This document shows positions 1 through 8,651 of a stretch of DNA of 64,000 bases, piece by piece. Numbering within the stretch: the stretch's first letter is position 1; each line of letters opens with the position of its first letter. Both the position numbers and the translations under genes were made by a program. This DNA comes from JASHSH01 sp036490215 (GTDB taxonomy: Bacteria; Pseudomonadota; Alphaproteobacteria; Rhodospirillales; Magnetospirillaceae): the NCBI GenBank assembly GCA_036490215.1, contig DASXEH010000006.1, forward strand, positions 1 to 64,000, in the 5' to 3' direction. The notes under the pieces are model-generated. The model had not been told where the DNA came from. It saw only the letters and a program-made list of their open reading frames with translations, and ran no database searches.

Positions 1-278
1 AACTCGTGATAGAGCTGCGCCGCCAGGGTCTTGTTATGCGCCATGATAAGAGCGGGCCGGTTGCACTGCTCGATCACTTTAGCCATGGTGAAGGTCTTGC
101 CCGAGCCAGTGACGCCCAGCAGCACCTGATCGCGGTCGGCATTGTCGATGGCCGCCGTGAGTTCGGCGATCGCCTGGGGCTGATCGCCGGCAGGCACATA
201 ATCCGATTTGAGTTTGAATTCCGCCCGCGGACCAGCCGGACGCGGGTGGAAAAACGGGAGGCTCATGGGGGCGTTCAT
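1..278 (-). CDS. uvrB: UvrABC system protein B, N-terminal part (cut by window edge)
   Basis: Damage-recognition helicase subunit of nucleotide excision repair, cytoplasmic, acting with UvrA and UvrC. Only the first 92 codons are inside the window. They show the family opening: an FxLxSDYxPAGDQPQAI segment, then the Walker A loop GVTGSGKTFT at about residues 55-64, then a NRPALIMAHNKTLAAQLY segment. All are highly characteristic of UvrB. The ATG at 276-278 is chosen; a second in-frame ATG four codons on (264-266) is possible. The rest of the gene lies left of position 1, so completeness cannot be judged. Confidence 0.96.
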   Translation of the reverse strand, partial: MNAPMSLPFFHPRPAGPRAEFKLKSDYVPAGDQPQAIAELTAAIDNADRDQVLLGVTGSGKTFTMAKVIEQCNRPALIMAHNKTLAAQLYHE

Positions 279-373
279 GCCCTCACTATATGGGCCGGGT
301 AGAGCGAACCGCCAGCCCTACGACCGTGTTTTGGCAATCACGATAAGATAATGGAAAATCAGCCGGTTAGAGG

Positions 374-940
374 CTAGTGGCGGTCGCGATTCGAGGCGCC
401 GATCTTTACCAGACGATCGATGGCGGTTTCGGCCTCGACAACGGCCTCTTCGATGCCCTCCGCCGACGCCCCTGTCTTAAGCGCCGTCAGAACACGCTGC
501 GCGTGATCGACAAAGCCGGCAATCGGCCGCACCCAAAGCTCGACATCGTCCGTATTGCCGCCGGCCGCCTGATAGTCGTGCGCCGCCGCCTCGACATCGG
601 CAGTCAGCTGGATCACATGCTGGACGACTGAGCCGGGCTCTTCATCGAAGAACGGTAGCCCGTCGAGCACGGCCTGGGCGTATTGGACCCGGAATGAGGC
701 CGCCGATCGGGTTAAATCGCTCCAATCCCGGCCGACTTGCCGCAGGGCATCCATCGCCTGCCGTGCGCTGCTCTCTTCGGACATGATCCCGAAGCTGGAC
801 CACGGATTCGCGGCCAAATCCGCCACAACGGCAGCAACCACCTGATCGATATCGGGGCTGATACTGGTATTGGCCGTTTGCCCCTGAGGGGCCGGCGCAA
901 AACGAGATTTAGGCAAGGTCGATGTGGGTTCTCCCGACAC
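374..940 (-). CDS. Hypothetical protein, Ala-rich, about 188 aa
   Basis: I do not recognise this protein. It is acidic and alanine-rich, probably soluble, with no signal peptide or membrane segment. The first 35 residues look disordered (Pro/Gln/Thr/Ser-rich), and the rest looks helical with many Ala, Glu and Val residues. The GTG at 940 is preferred because a GGGGG Shine-Dalgarno stretch lies eight bases upstream. A TTG two codons earlier (946) is possible but sits too close to that site. It lies between the thioesterase gene and uvrB on the same strand. Coding is supported by the uninterrupted frame and plausible protein composition only. Confidence 0.7.
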   Translation of the reverse strand: MSGEPTSTLPKSRFAPAPQGQTANTSISPDIDQVVAAVVADLAANPWSSFGIMSEESSARQAMDALRQVGRDWSDLTRSAASFRVQYAQAVLDGLPFFDEEPGSVVQHVIQLTADVEAAAHDYQAAGGNTDDVELWVRPIAGFVDHAQRVLTALKTGASAEGIEEAVVEAETAIDRLVKIGASNRDRH

Positions 941-995
941 CGTCAATTCCCCCTTCTGGAGCCGCCGGCACCTTACACCGCGGATTGGGAAAAGG

Positions 996-1421
996 CTACT
1001 TCGCTCCCTTCGCTGCCTTATCCTTTACCCGTTGGTTAAAACGGTCCCAGGTCACCACGGCGCGGCCATGGCGGCCCTTGCCGATCATGTCGTGGCCATC
1101 ATGGCCCTCGACCTCGAATTCCAGCCGGCGGCCATCGATCTTTTCGAGCCGGGCCTGGACCGTAATCGTGAACCCGGCCGGGGTGGCGGCCTCATGGGTC
1201 ACCTCGATCATCGTGCCCAACGAGCCCTCGCCCGGCTCCAGATGGGGCTTCAGCAGATCGGTGCAGCTCCACTCCATCAGCGCCACCATGAAGCCGGTGG
1301 CGAACACCTCGGGCATGGCCTGGAAATCGGGATTCTCCGGGTAGATGAACGGCACGGTCTTATTGCGCGGAACCGTGTAGCGGAGTGTATGGGTCAGGCC
1401 AGGAACCAGGCTGGGCAACAT
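996..1421 (-). CDS. Thioesterase family protein, fluoroacetyl-CoA thioesterase-like (hotdog fold)
   Basis: Predicted 141-residue acyl-CoA thioesterase of the FlK-like hotdog family. Visible features are an ATGFMVALMEWSC segment carrying the conserved Glu, a T-x-E-V-T-H-E-A-A-T-P segment carrying the catalytic-type His, and a later FEVEGHDG segment. This order matches FlK-like proteins. Fluoroacetyl-CoA is the substrate of the founding member only; the true substrate here is unknown, probably a small acyl-CoA. The ATG at 1421 is chosen because an AGGGAG ribosome site lies just upstream. The frame stays open much further upstream, but that part overlaps the divergent aspartate aminotransferase gene and is not protein-like. 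Confidence 0.85.
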   Translation of the reverse strand: MLPSLVPGLTHTLRYTVPRNKTVPFIYPENPDFQAMPEVFATGFMVALMEWSCTDLLKPHLEPGEGSLGTMIEVTHEAATPAGFTITVQARLEKIDGRRLEFEVEGHDGHDMIGKGRHGRAVVTWDRFNQRVKDKAAKGAK

Positions 1422-1556
1422 TCTGAACTCCCTCAGGAAAAGTCCTCGCCAGTATGGCTTTGGCGCGCGCCAGCCACAACGCCAACGCCCTTGCGCAGTG
1501 CAGCATCGGGCAGTACCTTCGGCGCCCGTTGTTTCCCTTTTACGAAGGTAGAGATC

Positions 1557-2759
1557 ATGTCGTTTCTGGCCCAACGCTTGTCGCTCGTGAAGCCCTCGCC
1601 GACCGTCGGCGTGACCACGAAAGCGAATGAGCTGAAAGCGGCCGGCCGTGACGTGATTGGCCTCGGCGCCGGCGAACCCGATTTCGATACGCCCGACAAC
1701 ATCAAGGCCGCCGCCAAGGCCGCCATCGATAAGGGCGTCACCAAGTACACCGCCGTGGCGGGTACGCCCGAGCTGCGCAAGGCGATCGCGGACAAGTTCA
1801 AGCGCGAGAACCACCTCGACTATTCACCGGCCGAGGTCACCGTGGGCTGCGGCGGCAAGCAGGTGATCTTCAACGCCCTGCTCGCAACCATCGATCCGGG
1901 CGACGAAGTGGTCATCCCAGCGCCGTACTGGGTCAGCTATCCCGACATCACGCTGATGTGCGGCGTGACGGTCGTGCCGGTGGCCTGCCCCGAAGACAAT
2001 GGATTCAAGCTGCAGCCGGCCGATCTCGAGAAGGCGATCTCGCCGAAGACCAAGTGGCTGATCCTCAACTCGCCGAACAACCCGACCGGTGCGGCTTATA
2101 CCCATGCCGAGTTGAAGGCGCTGACCGATGTGCTGCTGCGTCACCCGCATGTATGGGTGATGACCGACGATATGTATGAGCACCTCGTCTATGACGGCTT
2201 CAAATTCGCGACCCCGGTCGAGGTCGAGCCGAAGCTGAAGGAGCGGACGCTGACCATCAACGGCGTGTCGAAGGCCTATTCGATGACCGGCTGGCGCGTC
2301 GGCTATGCCGCCGGGCCGAAGGTGCTGATCGATGCGATGAACATGATTCAGTCGCAGAGCACGACGCATACCAGCTCGATCAGCCAAGTGGCGGCGACCG
2401 AAGGATTGAACGGGCCGCAGGACTTCATCCCGAAGAACGCGGACGTGTTCAAAGGCCGTCGCGACTTGGTCGTGTCGATGCTCAATCAGGCGAATGGCAT
2501 CACCTGCCGCACGCCGGAAGGCGCGTTCTATGTCTACCCGTCCTGCGCGGGCGCAATCGGCAAAACCGCGCCGTCGGGCAAGAAGATCGAGAACGACACC
2601 GACTTCGTCACCGAACTGCTGGAGGCCGAAGGCGTGGCCGTGGTGCAGGGTGCGGCATTCGGGCTTTCGCCCTATTTCCGAATCTCCTACGCCACCAGCA
2701 CGCAGAACCTGACGAAAGCCTGCGAGCGTATCCAGCGCTTCTGCGGCAATCTCCGCTAA
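1557..2759 (+). CDS. Aspartate aminotransferase, class I PLP enzyme (AatA type)
   Basis: PLP-dependent transaminase of 400 residues, predicted to interconvert aspartate/2-oxoglutarate with oxaloacetate/glutamate; many alphaproteobacterial members also accept prephenate. It belongs to the Ib subgroup, shown by GLGAGEPDFDTPDNIK near the N-terminus and the NSPNNPTG segment. The PLP lysine is in NGVSKAYSMTGWRVGY, at residue 239. A C-terminal YFRISYATS segment supplies the carboxylate-binding Arg. The ATG at 1557 gives the usual family start MSFLAxR; the open frame extends upstream but overlaps the opposite-strand thioesterase. The ROK kinase gene follows after 15 bases and may be co-transcribed. 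Confidence 0.96.
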   Translation: MSFLAQRLSLVKPSPTVGVTTKANELKAAGRDVIGLGAGEPDFDTPDNIKAAAKAAIDKGVTKYTAVAGTPELRKAIADKFKRENHLDYSPAEVTVGCGGKQVIFNALLATIDPGDEVVIPAPYWVSYPDITLMCGVTVVPVACPEDNGFKLQPADLEKAISPKTKWLILNSPNNPTGAAYTHAELKALTDVLLRHPHVWVMTDDMYEHLVYDGFKFATPVEVEPKLKERTLTINGVSKAYSMTGWRVGYAAGPKVLIDAMNMIQSQSTTHTSSISQVAATEGLNGPQDFIPKNADVFKGRRDLVVSMLNQANGITCRTPEGAFYVYPSCAGAIGKTAPSGKKIENDTDFVTELLEAEGVAVVQGAAFGLSPYFRISYATSTQNLTKACERIQRFCGNLR

Positions 2760-2774
2760 GCGTCGGACGGCGCG

Positions 2775-3686
2775 ATGCTGCGCGTTGGCGTCGATGTGGG
2801 CGGCACCAAAATCGAGGCTGTCGCCATCGATGAGGCCGGTCATGAAATGGCCCGTAAGCGGGTCGAGACGCCACGCGGCAGCTACGAAGGCACCATCGCG
2901 ACCATCCGCGACCTGGCGCTCGAGGTCGAGGACAAGGCTGGGCAAGGTCAGGCACGCGTCGGCATCGGCCATCCCGGTTGGACCGTGCGCGCCACCGGCC
3001 TGATCGCCGGTGCCAATTCCACCTGGATCACAAACCGCCCCTTCGCACGCGACATCGCAGCCGCTCTTGGTCGTGAGTGCCGCCTTTCAAACGATGCCAA
3101 CTGCCTGGTGGTGTCGGAGGCGACCGATGGCGCGGCTGCAGGCAAGCGCGTGGTGTTCGGCGTCATCCTAGGCACCGGCGTGGGCGGTGGCGTAGTCGTC
3201 GATGGCAAAGTGATCGACGGCGCCAATGGAATCGCCGGCGAATGGGAGCACAATCCCCTGCCCTGGCCACGCGCCGAGGAGTTGCCCGGACCAAGCTGCT
3301 ATTGCGGCCGAACGGGTTGCATCGAGACATGGCTGGCTGGCCCGTGGCTGGCCGCCGACCATAAGCGGGTGACAGGACAGGAACTGGCCGGCCCCGAGAT
3401 CGTGGCGCGGGCCGAAGCCGGTGACGAGGCTGCCGACGCGACACTGACACGTTGGGAAGAGCGGCTGGCCCGTTCGCTCGCCACCGTCATCAACATAATC
3501 GATCCTGACGCCATCGTGTTGGGCGGTGGGCTGGGGCAGATCGCGCGGCTCTACAAGAACGTGCCGCAACAACTGGCGCGCTGGACCTCGTTCCGCGAGA
3601 GCGTGTCGCTGCTCTTGAAACCTATTCATGGCGATTCGAGCGGCGTGCGCGGTGCGGCGCAGCTCTGGGGCGCGAACGGGCAGTGA
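2775..3686 (+). CDS. ROK family sugar kinase (fructokinase/N-acetylhexosamine kinase-like)
   Basis: Cytoplasmic ATP-dependent hexose kinase of 303 residues. The N-terminal phosphate loop is DVGGTKIE (residues 7-14). The ROK zinc site is complete: His159 in GEWEHNPLPWP and the cysteine cluster C175-Y-C177-x4-C182 in CYCGRTGCIE. The catalytic Asp lies in SNDANC and the adenosine-binding stretch is AIVLGGGLG. The GEWEHNPLPWP plus CYCG pattern is most like Mak/NagK-type members, so fructose or N-acetylglucosamine are the likeliest substrates, but sequence alone does not decide. Its stop overlaps the GTG start of the phosphohexomutase by four bases, so the two are probably translationally coupled and may channel hexose phosphate. 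Confidence 0.9.
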   Translation: MLRVGVDVGGTKIEAVAIDEAGHEMARKRVETPRGSYEGTIATIRDLALEVEDKAGQGQARVGIGHPGWTVRATGLIAGANSTWITNRPFARDIAAALGRECRLSNDANCLVVSEATDGAAAGKRVVFGVILGTGVGGGVVVDGKVIDGANGIAGEWEHNPLPWPRAEELPGPSCYCGRTGCIETWLAGPWLAADHKRVTGQELAGPEIVARAEAGDEAADATLTRWEERLARSLATVINIIDPDAIVLGGGLGQIARLYKNVPQQLARWTSFRESVSLLLKPIHGDSSGVRGAAQLWGANGQ

Positions 3687-5062
3687 CGCATCGGTTTCAC
3701 TCTTCGATCCTGCGCGAGTACGATTTCCGCGGCGTCGTCGGCGAGACCTTGTTCGAGGCCGACGCTTTGGCCCTGGGCCAAGCCTTTGGCACTTTCGTCA
3801 CCGTGCAAGGCGGAACCTCGATTTGCGTCGGCTACGATGGGCGGCTGAGTTCGCCCGCGCTCGAAGCGGCGTTGGTCGAAGGATTGAAATCGACCGGACT
3901 TGAGGTGCGGCGCATCGGTTGCGGCCCGACACCGATGCTGCATTTCGCCGAGCAGCACACCGACGCCTCTGCCGGCATCATGGTGACCGGCTCGCACAAT
4001 CCGGCCAACCACAATGGGTTCAAGCTGACAGTCGGCAAGCACTCGCTGTTTCCGGAAGAGATGGCCGAGTTGGTGCGCATGGCGGCCGAGGACGATATCG
4101 AGACGCCGAATAGTGGCCGCATAACGGAGCTCACGATTCTCGACGACTACGTCGCGCGGATCGCCCAGGATTATCGGCCCGGACACGATCTGACCGTAGT
4201 CTGGGACGCCGGCAACGGTGCCGCCGGAGAGGCGATGGCGACGCTGGCGCAACGCTTACCCGGCCGCCACATCCTGCTCAACGAAACCATCGACGGGCAC
4301 TTCCCTGCGCATCACGCCGATCCCAGCGACCCCCAGAATATGGAACAGCTGATCGCAGCTGTCGCTCAGGAGCAGGCGGATCTCGGCCTCGCCTTTGATG
4401 CCGATGGCGACCGGCTCGGCGTTGTCGACAGCAAAGGCCGGATTCTGTGGGGCGATCATGTCCTGCTGCTTCTGGCCGAAGACCTGCTCGCGACCCATCC
4501 CGGCGCGCTGATCCTGGCCGATGTAAAGTCGAGCCAGGCGCTGTTCGATCGCATCGCCACCGCCGGCGGTCGCTCGGAGATGTGCCGCACCGGCAATACC
4601 TTCATCAAGGCACGGATGATGGAAAGCGGCGCGCTATTGGCCGGCGAGATGAGCGGCCATTTGTTCTTCGCCGATCGTTACTACGGTTATGACGACGGGC
4701 TCTATGCTGCCATGCGCCTGCTGAGCCGCATCGCGACCTGGGGCGATCACAACCTCGCACAGTGGATCGATGGCCTGCCACGGCTGATCGGCACGCCCGA
4801 GCTGCGCATACCTTGCCCCGGCGAGCGCCGTTATCAACTCGTCGAAGAATTGGCGCAGCGCCTGCTGCTGCAAGGTGTAGACATGACCATCATCGATGGT
4901 GTGCGTGTAAAAACGTCCGACGGTTGGTGGTTGCTGCGCCCGTCGAACACGCTCGATGTGCTGGTCGCGCGCTGCGAGGCCACTTCGCCGGCCGGACTCA
5001 ATCGCCTCTACGCCGCTCTGCGTGCTGAGTTGGCGATCGGCGGGATCGAGATCCCCGGCTGA
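3683..5062 (+). CDS. Phosphomannomutase/phosphoglucomutase
   Basis: Interconverts hexose 6-phosphate and hexose 1-phosphate, feeding GDP-mannose or UDP-glucose synthesis for surface polysaccharide. It has 459 residues, normal for AlgC/ManB-type enzymes. The phosphoserine loop is VTGSHNP with Ser104. The Mg site is DADGDRLG near residues 239-246, the sugar-specificity loop is GEMSGHLFF near 321, and the phosphate-binding loop RPSNT is near 419. All four active-site loops are intact. It starts with GTG inside the ROK gene's stop (GTGA overlap). It ends directly against the convergent HExxH gene, with adjacent stop codons and no spacer. It is the only precursor-supply gene I recognise near the glycosylation locus, though about 8 kb away. 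Confidence 0.94.
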   Translation: MTHRFHSSILREYDFRGVVGETLFEADALALGQAFGTFVTVQGGTSICVGYDGRLSSPALEAALVEGLKSTGLEVRRIGCGPTPMLHFAEQHTDASAGIMVTGSHNPANHNGFKLTVGKHSLFPEEMAELVRMAAEDDIETPNSGRITELTILDDYVARIAQDYRPGHDLTVVWDAGNGAAGEAMATLAQRLPGRHILLNETIDGHFPAHHADPSDPQNMEQLIAAVAQEQADLGLAFDADGDRLGVVDSKGRILWGDHVLLLLAEDLLATHPGALILADVKSSQALFDRIATAGGRSEMCRTGNTFIKARMMESGALLAGEMSGHLFFADRYYGYDDGLYAAMRLLSRIATWGDHNLAQWIDGLPRLIGTPELRIPCPGERRYQLVEELAQRLLLQGVDMTIIDGVRVKTSDGWWLLRPSNTLDVLVARCEATSPAGLNRLYAALRAELAIGGIEIPG

Positions 5063-5728
5063 TCAGCCGAGGCGCTGCCAACCAGCCACGAACTGCGAGT
5101 CGTCTTCTTGGCGCAGGTTCCGCGTCGGGCGTCCCGCGGCGTCGATTAAGCCATGCGATGCGAGGAACGTCGTCATCTTGAGAAAATGGCGGATGTTGTG
5201 ATCGCTGGTCTCGTTCTCGAGCCAGTTCTGCTCGAGAAACGCCGGCACCGCCGACTGTCCCAACTCGGCTTCCCAAAGTATGCCGAGTAGCGACGCCATG
5301 CCCTCTTCGATATCCGCTTGCAGATCGGAAACGGCACGCACGGCGTTCGCCTCGGCCTTGCGGCCTGTCTCCGGCCCGCCGCCGAGTGCAAAATCGATGA
5401 TCGTGCGGCGCGCTGGCGCAGCACTTTGGTAATGGCCAATCTCATGGACCAGCAAGCTCGCCTCGACGCGTGTGGCGACCGCCTGGCCATCCCAGGTGAA
5501 ATAGTCATGCGGATCAATATCGATGGTGCCGAAACCGAAGCTTTTGCAAAGGTCTAACGCCTGCGCGTGATGCTGGGCATCGGTCGACAGTTCGAACGCG
5601 CCATCAGCCGTCCAAGTCGCCCCGATCCTCTCAAAGACAGCCCGCGCTAAGAGATGACCGGCCACGGCATAGCCAAAGGCGGCGAGCTTGTCCGGCAAAG
5701 TGCCGCGGTCGAGGGGCGTCAAGATCAT
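5063..5728 (-). CDS. Hypothetical protein with HExxH zinc-metalloprotease-like motif
   Basis: I do not recognise a named family for this 221-residue protein. The central segment LLVHEIGHYQS carries an HExxH motif, the core of zincin metallopeptidases. Acidic helices follow (a DLQADIEEG stretch about 55 residues downstream) that could supply the third zinc ligand. There is no signal peptide or membrane segment, so a cytoplasmic location is likely. The ATG at 5728 has no clear Shine-Dalgarno. The gene is convergent with the phosphohexomutase, with no intergenic base. A zinc-dependent activity is inference from the motif alone. It could be an inactive zincin-fold protein, as some such families are regulatory. 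Confidence 0.75.
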   Translation of the reverse strand: MILTPLDRGTLPDKLAAFGYAVAGHLLARAVFERIGATWTADGAFELSTDAQHHAQALDLCKSFGFGTIDIDPHDYFTWDGQAVATRVEASLLVHEIGHYQSAAPARRTIIDFALGGGPETGRKAEANAVRAVSDLQADIEEGMASLLGILWEAELGQSAVPAFLEQNWLENETSDHNIRHFLKMTTFLASHGLIDAAGRPTRNLRQEDDSQFVAGWQRLG

Positions 5729-5802
5729 GGGAGCGGTTTATAGCGTTCCGCGCCTCGTTCGTCACCACCGCGAAGGCGGGATGCGCGCTGGCTGAAGCCG
5801 CC

Positions 5803-6915
5803 TCACCATGGCGGCTGAAAAACCTCCGCGTCCGACGGCAGCACCGTCACCACGCGCGTCGCGAGTTCGATCAGCGCGGAGAGATCATCGAGCGCCGCCA
5901 GTTCGATCGGTGAATGGCTGTAGCGCATCGGCAGCGCGAGACATCCGACCACCGGCGCCTCCGGTGCACGGCCAACCTCAACCGCGTCGGTGACGACACC
6001 GATCACCACTTCGCGTTGGGTGGCAATCTTCGCTGCACGCGCCTCGACCTCGATCCGCTCGACCAATCCGGGTGGAGCGATATAGCCGGCGAGCGGACCA
6101 CGGCCATGGAAATCATAAGACTTCACAGCCGGGCCCGCGCCGAGACGCACGCTGTTGACGCCCGCGAGATCGGGCGTATCGGCGGTCGGCGTGATGTCGA
6201 GCACCAGAGCGAAATCGGGCTTCACGGCCATCGTCGCCTGCACCGCGCCAGACAGATCGAACTCCTCGCGCACCGAGCCGATCAGCCAGACATCGCCGGG
6301 CGGCGGTGCCGCTTTCAGCCGTCGCGCGATCTCGACCTGCGCGTAGCAGAGCGCGCGGTCGTCGATCGCCTTGCCGCTGATCCGTCCATGAGCCAGACGC
6401 CGGAATGCCGCGTCGTAGACGGCTTTTGTGCCGATCTCGATACCCAGTTCCTTCACTTCCGCAGCGCTGGAAGCGCCCACATCGACATAGACGTGATCGA
6501 CGGTTGGCAGCAGTTGCGACTCAGAGGGGTCGGTCAGATGATGCGCTTTCACGCCAATCACGCCAGGCACCAATCCGCCGGCGGTGATGAACTGCACCGG
6601 CCGTGCGGCGAGCGAACGCCGTCCGATCCCGCCGATCCGCGCAACACGGATGAAGCCATCGGATTCGATATTCCGCACCACCAGCCCGACCTCGTCCATA
6701 TGCGCGATGATGGCGGCGGACCGTGCCCCTTTCTTCTTGCCGGGGATGCGCGCGATCAGATTGCCCGGCCGATCGACTCGAATCTCGGTAACGAATGGCT
6801 CCAGTGCCTTGCGCAATATGGCTACCACCGGCCCTTCCGATCCGGAAGGTCCCGGCGCGAGGGACAGGCGTTCGAGAAGATCGAGATCGATCGACGAGGT
6901 GCGTGTTTTGGCCAT
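5803..6915 (-). CDS. M42 family metallopeptidase (deblocking aminopeptidase/glutamyl aminopeptidase type)
   Basis: Cytoplasmic dinuclear-metal aminopeptidase of 370 residues. Metal-binding and catalytic elements appear in family order: AHMDEVG (His72, Asp74), the IDDRAL segment corresponding to the second metal-site Asp, VREEFDLSG with the general-base Glu pair, VLDITPT with the next ligand Asp, and YSHSPIE near the C-terminus with the last His. Members cleave N-terminal residues from peptides and form large tetrahedral complexes; some were once misnamed cellulases. It lies seven bases downstream of the FGGY kinase on the same strand, so it is likely an operon partner. A role in hydrolysing an amide-linked substrate of the cluster is possible but unproven. 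Confidence 0.9.
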   Translation of the reverse strand: MAKTRTSSIDLDLLERLSLAPGPSGSEGPVVAILRKALEPFVTEIRVDRPGNLIARIPGKKKGARSAAIIAHMDEVGLVVRNIESDGFIRVARIGGIGRRSLAARPVQFITAGGLVPGVIGVKAHHLTDPSESQLLPTVDHVYVDVGASSAAEVKELGIEIGTKAVYDAAFRRLAHGRISGKAIDDRALCYAQVEIARRLKAAPPPGDVWLIGSVREEFDLSGAVQATMAVKPDFALVLDITPTADTPDLAGVNSVRLGAGPAVKSYDFHGRGPLAGYIAPPGLVERIEVEARAAKIATQREVVIGVVTDAVEVGRAPEAPVVGCLALPMRYSHSPIELAALDDLSALIELATRVVTVLPSDAEVFQPPW

Positions 6916-6922
6916 GGTTTTC

Positions 6923-8404
6923 TCATATCCCTTTTATCGCAGGATACAACGCACAATAACGCTTGTGATCGGCATCGTATCGGTCCGCCAGTGCGGGATC
7001 GGGTTCGAATCGCCGGGCGACATGCACCATCCGTTGGACCGCATCCGCATAGCCGTCTGCGAGACCGAGCGCAATGGCGGCGAGCATTGCAGCGCCCAGC
7101 GTTCCGGCCTCGGTAACAGCCGTGATCTCGACCGGCTTTTGCAGCACATCGGCCTTGATCTGATTGACCGCCGCACTGCGCGCCGCCCCACCCGAGGCGC
7201 GAATCGTATCGATCTTTGCGCCCGCGACGGTCTCGCCCAGCGTGACGATCTGGCGCACGCAATGCGCCAATCCCTCGATGACCGCACGCGAGAAGTGTCG
7301 CCGCCGATGACCGCGGTCGATCCCGAAGAACTGGCCACGCACGCGCTCATCCCATAAGGGCGTGCGCTCGCCGAAAAGGTAGGGCAAGAACAGCAAGCCA
7401 TCGGCACCGGGCATCGTGATGGCCGCTTCACGCTCGAAGGTCGCGAAAGCCGCATCACTCGCCACTTCGTCTACGAAGGCCTCGACGAACCATTTGAGCG
7501 AATCCCCGCCGGCCACGGTGAGGCCATAGACCGTGTGGCGGCTATCGCCCAGTGGCATCACCAGGAGCCCATGATGATCGCCGGTCACATGATCGGCCGT
7601 CAGCCCGACGGTCTCCGATGTACCAGCGACATCGAAGCCTAACCCGCGCACGCCAAGCCCGGTGCCGAACATCGACGCCCAGGAATCGACCCAGCCCGTC
7701 GCAACCGGAATGCCGGCCGGCAAACCCAAACTCCGCGCAATGTCGGGTAAGAGATGGCCCGCTGGCTCGAAGGGATCGCGCAGTTCGGGCAGAAGGTTCG
7801 GCGGCAGATCGAACAACTTGGCAAAGCCCGGATCGATACGCCGCGCATGAAGATCGAGCACCGTGACACAGCTTGCGGGATCGGTCGCCCAGCTACCGGT
7901 CAGCCGATACGTCACATAATCCTTCGGCTGTACCATCAGCCATGCACCCGACAGAAACTCCGGCCGATGCCGCCGCAGCCACAGTAAGCGCGCGGGCGGA
8001 AGCGTAGCCGTCAGCGGCAATGCCACCGTCACCATCTTGCGCATCGCCTCGGTGCCGACCGTCTCGGCCAACCATCGCGCTTCGTCATGAGCGCGCGCAT
8101 CCTGCCAAGTGATCGAACGCTCGACCACTTCGCCATTAGGCTTGGCGAAAACTTGGCCCCAGGCGCCGCACATGCCGATCGCCGCGACCTCGGATGCCCG
8201 GTCGCCGATCGCTTTCGTCGCTGTGCCGACAGCCTCAATGGCTGCGCGCCACCAATCCGCCGGAGCCTGCTCCGCGCTTCCATCGGCCTGGCGATAGATT
8301 GGATAACCGGTACTCGATCCGGACGCGAGCGGACGACCGGCCTCGTCAAATATCACCGCTTTGCAGATGGTAGTGCCGATATCCAAACCAAGAAGCAGGG
8401 GCAT
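6923..8404 (-). CDS. FGGY-family carbohydrate kinase (xylulokinase-like)
   Basis: Sugar or polyol kinase of 493 residues. The N-terminal ATPase phosphate loop is GLDIGTT (Asp8 region). GWVDSWASMFGTG is near the middle, and the second-domain adenosine motif is ASGGAARSAAVNQIKADVLQKPV, where family members have GGG..S..W.Q..AD. The paired domains and ITWQDARA segment fit the xylulokinase branch, but the FGGY family is broad and substrate prediction from sequence is weak. The ATG at 8404 has no obvious Shine-Dalgarno. It is divergent from a DeoR regulator across 247 bases holding a long inverted repeat, the usual arrangement for a sugar-kinase operon controlled by phosphosugar. Confidence 0.88.
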   Translation of the reverse strand: MPLLLGLDIGTTICKAVIFDEAGRPLASGSSTGYPIYRQADGSAEQAPADWWRAAIEAVGTATKAIGDRASEVAAIGMCGAWGQVFAKPNGEVVERSITWQDARAHDEARWLAETVGTEAMRKMVTVALPLTATLPPARLLWLRRHRPEFLSGAWLMVQPKDYVTYRLTGSWATDPASCVTVLDLHARRIDPGFAKLFDLPPNLLPELRDPFEPAGHLLPDIARSLGLPAGIPVATGWVDSWASMFGTGLGVRGLGFDVAGTSETVGLTADHVTGDHHGLLVMPLGDSRHTVYGLTVAGGDSLKWFVEAFVDEVASDAAFATFEREAAITMPGADGLLFLPYLFGERTPLWDERVRGQFFGIDRGHRRRHFSRAVIEGLAHCVRQIVTLGETVAGAKIDTIRASGGAARSAAVNQIKADVLQKPVEITAVTEAGTLGAAMLAAIALGLADGYADAVQRMVHVARRFEPDPALADRYDADHKRYCALYPAIKGI

Positions 8405-8651
8405 GGCCGCAGCGTTTAATATGGCGCAGAGTCGAAGTTTTGGACAAAATATGTTAGATTTCGATCATTCACCGCACCGCCCTCCCATCGGCCTTTTATA
8501 GCCAAAGTTTATTGGTTATTTGATTATCCGCGGCTTTCTTGACGCCCTTCGGCCCGTTGGATAGTGTCATGAGAACTGAACAGAAATCAACATTCTGACG
8601 TTCGGGTTCGTTGGTTTCTGTTGCATCGTAAGCGCTCGTGACGGGGACATC
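8405..8651. promoter_or_regulatory. Divergent control region, FGGY operon / DeoR operon, with inverted-repeat operator candidate
   Basis: This 247-base region separates the divergent kinase and regulator genes. Its most striking element is an inverted repeat with 11-base arms, CAGAAATCAAC at 8581-8591 and GTTGGTTTCTG at 8610-8620. Ten of eleven positions are complementary, with an 18-base spacer. It is placed about 30-70 bases before the regulator start, where an autoregulatory operator would sit. DeoR-family proteins usually bind such symmetric sites as dimers or tetramers. The left part (8440-8530) is AT-richer and could hold promoters for both directions, but I cannot define -35/-10 boxes with confidence. 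Confidence 0.5.

Noticed and set aside
5914..7116. 400-codon plus-strand open frame over the M42 peptidase and kinase genes
   Set aside because: Antisense to two confidently identified genes, low-complexity composition, no family motif.
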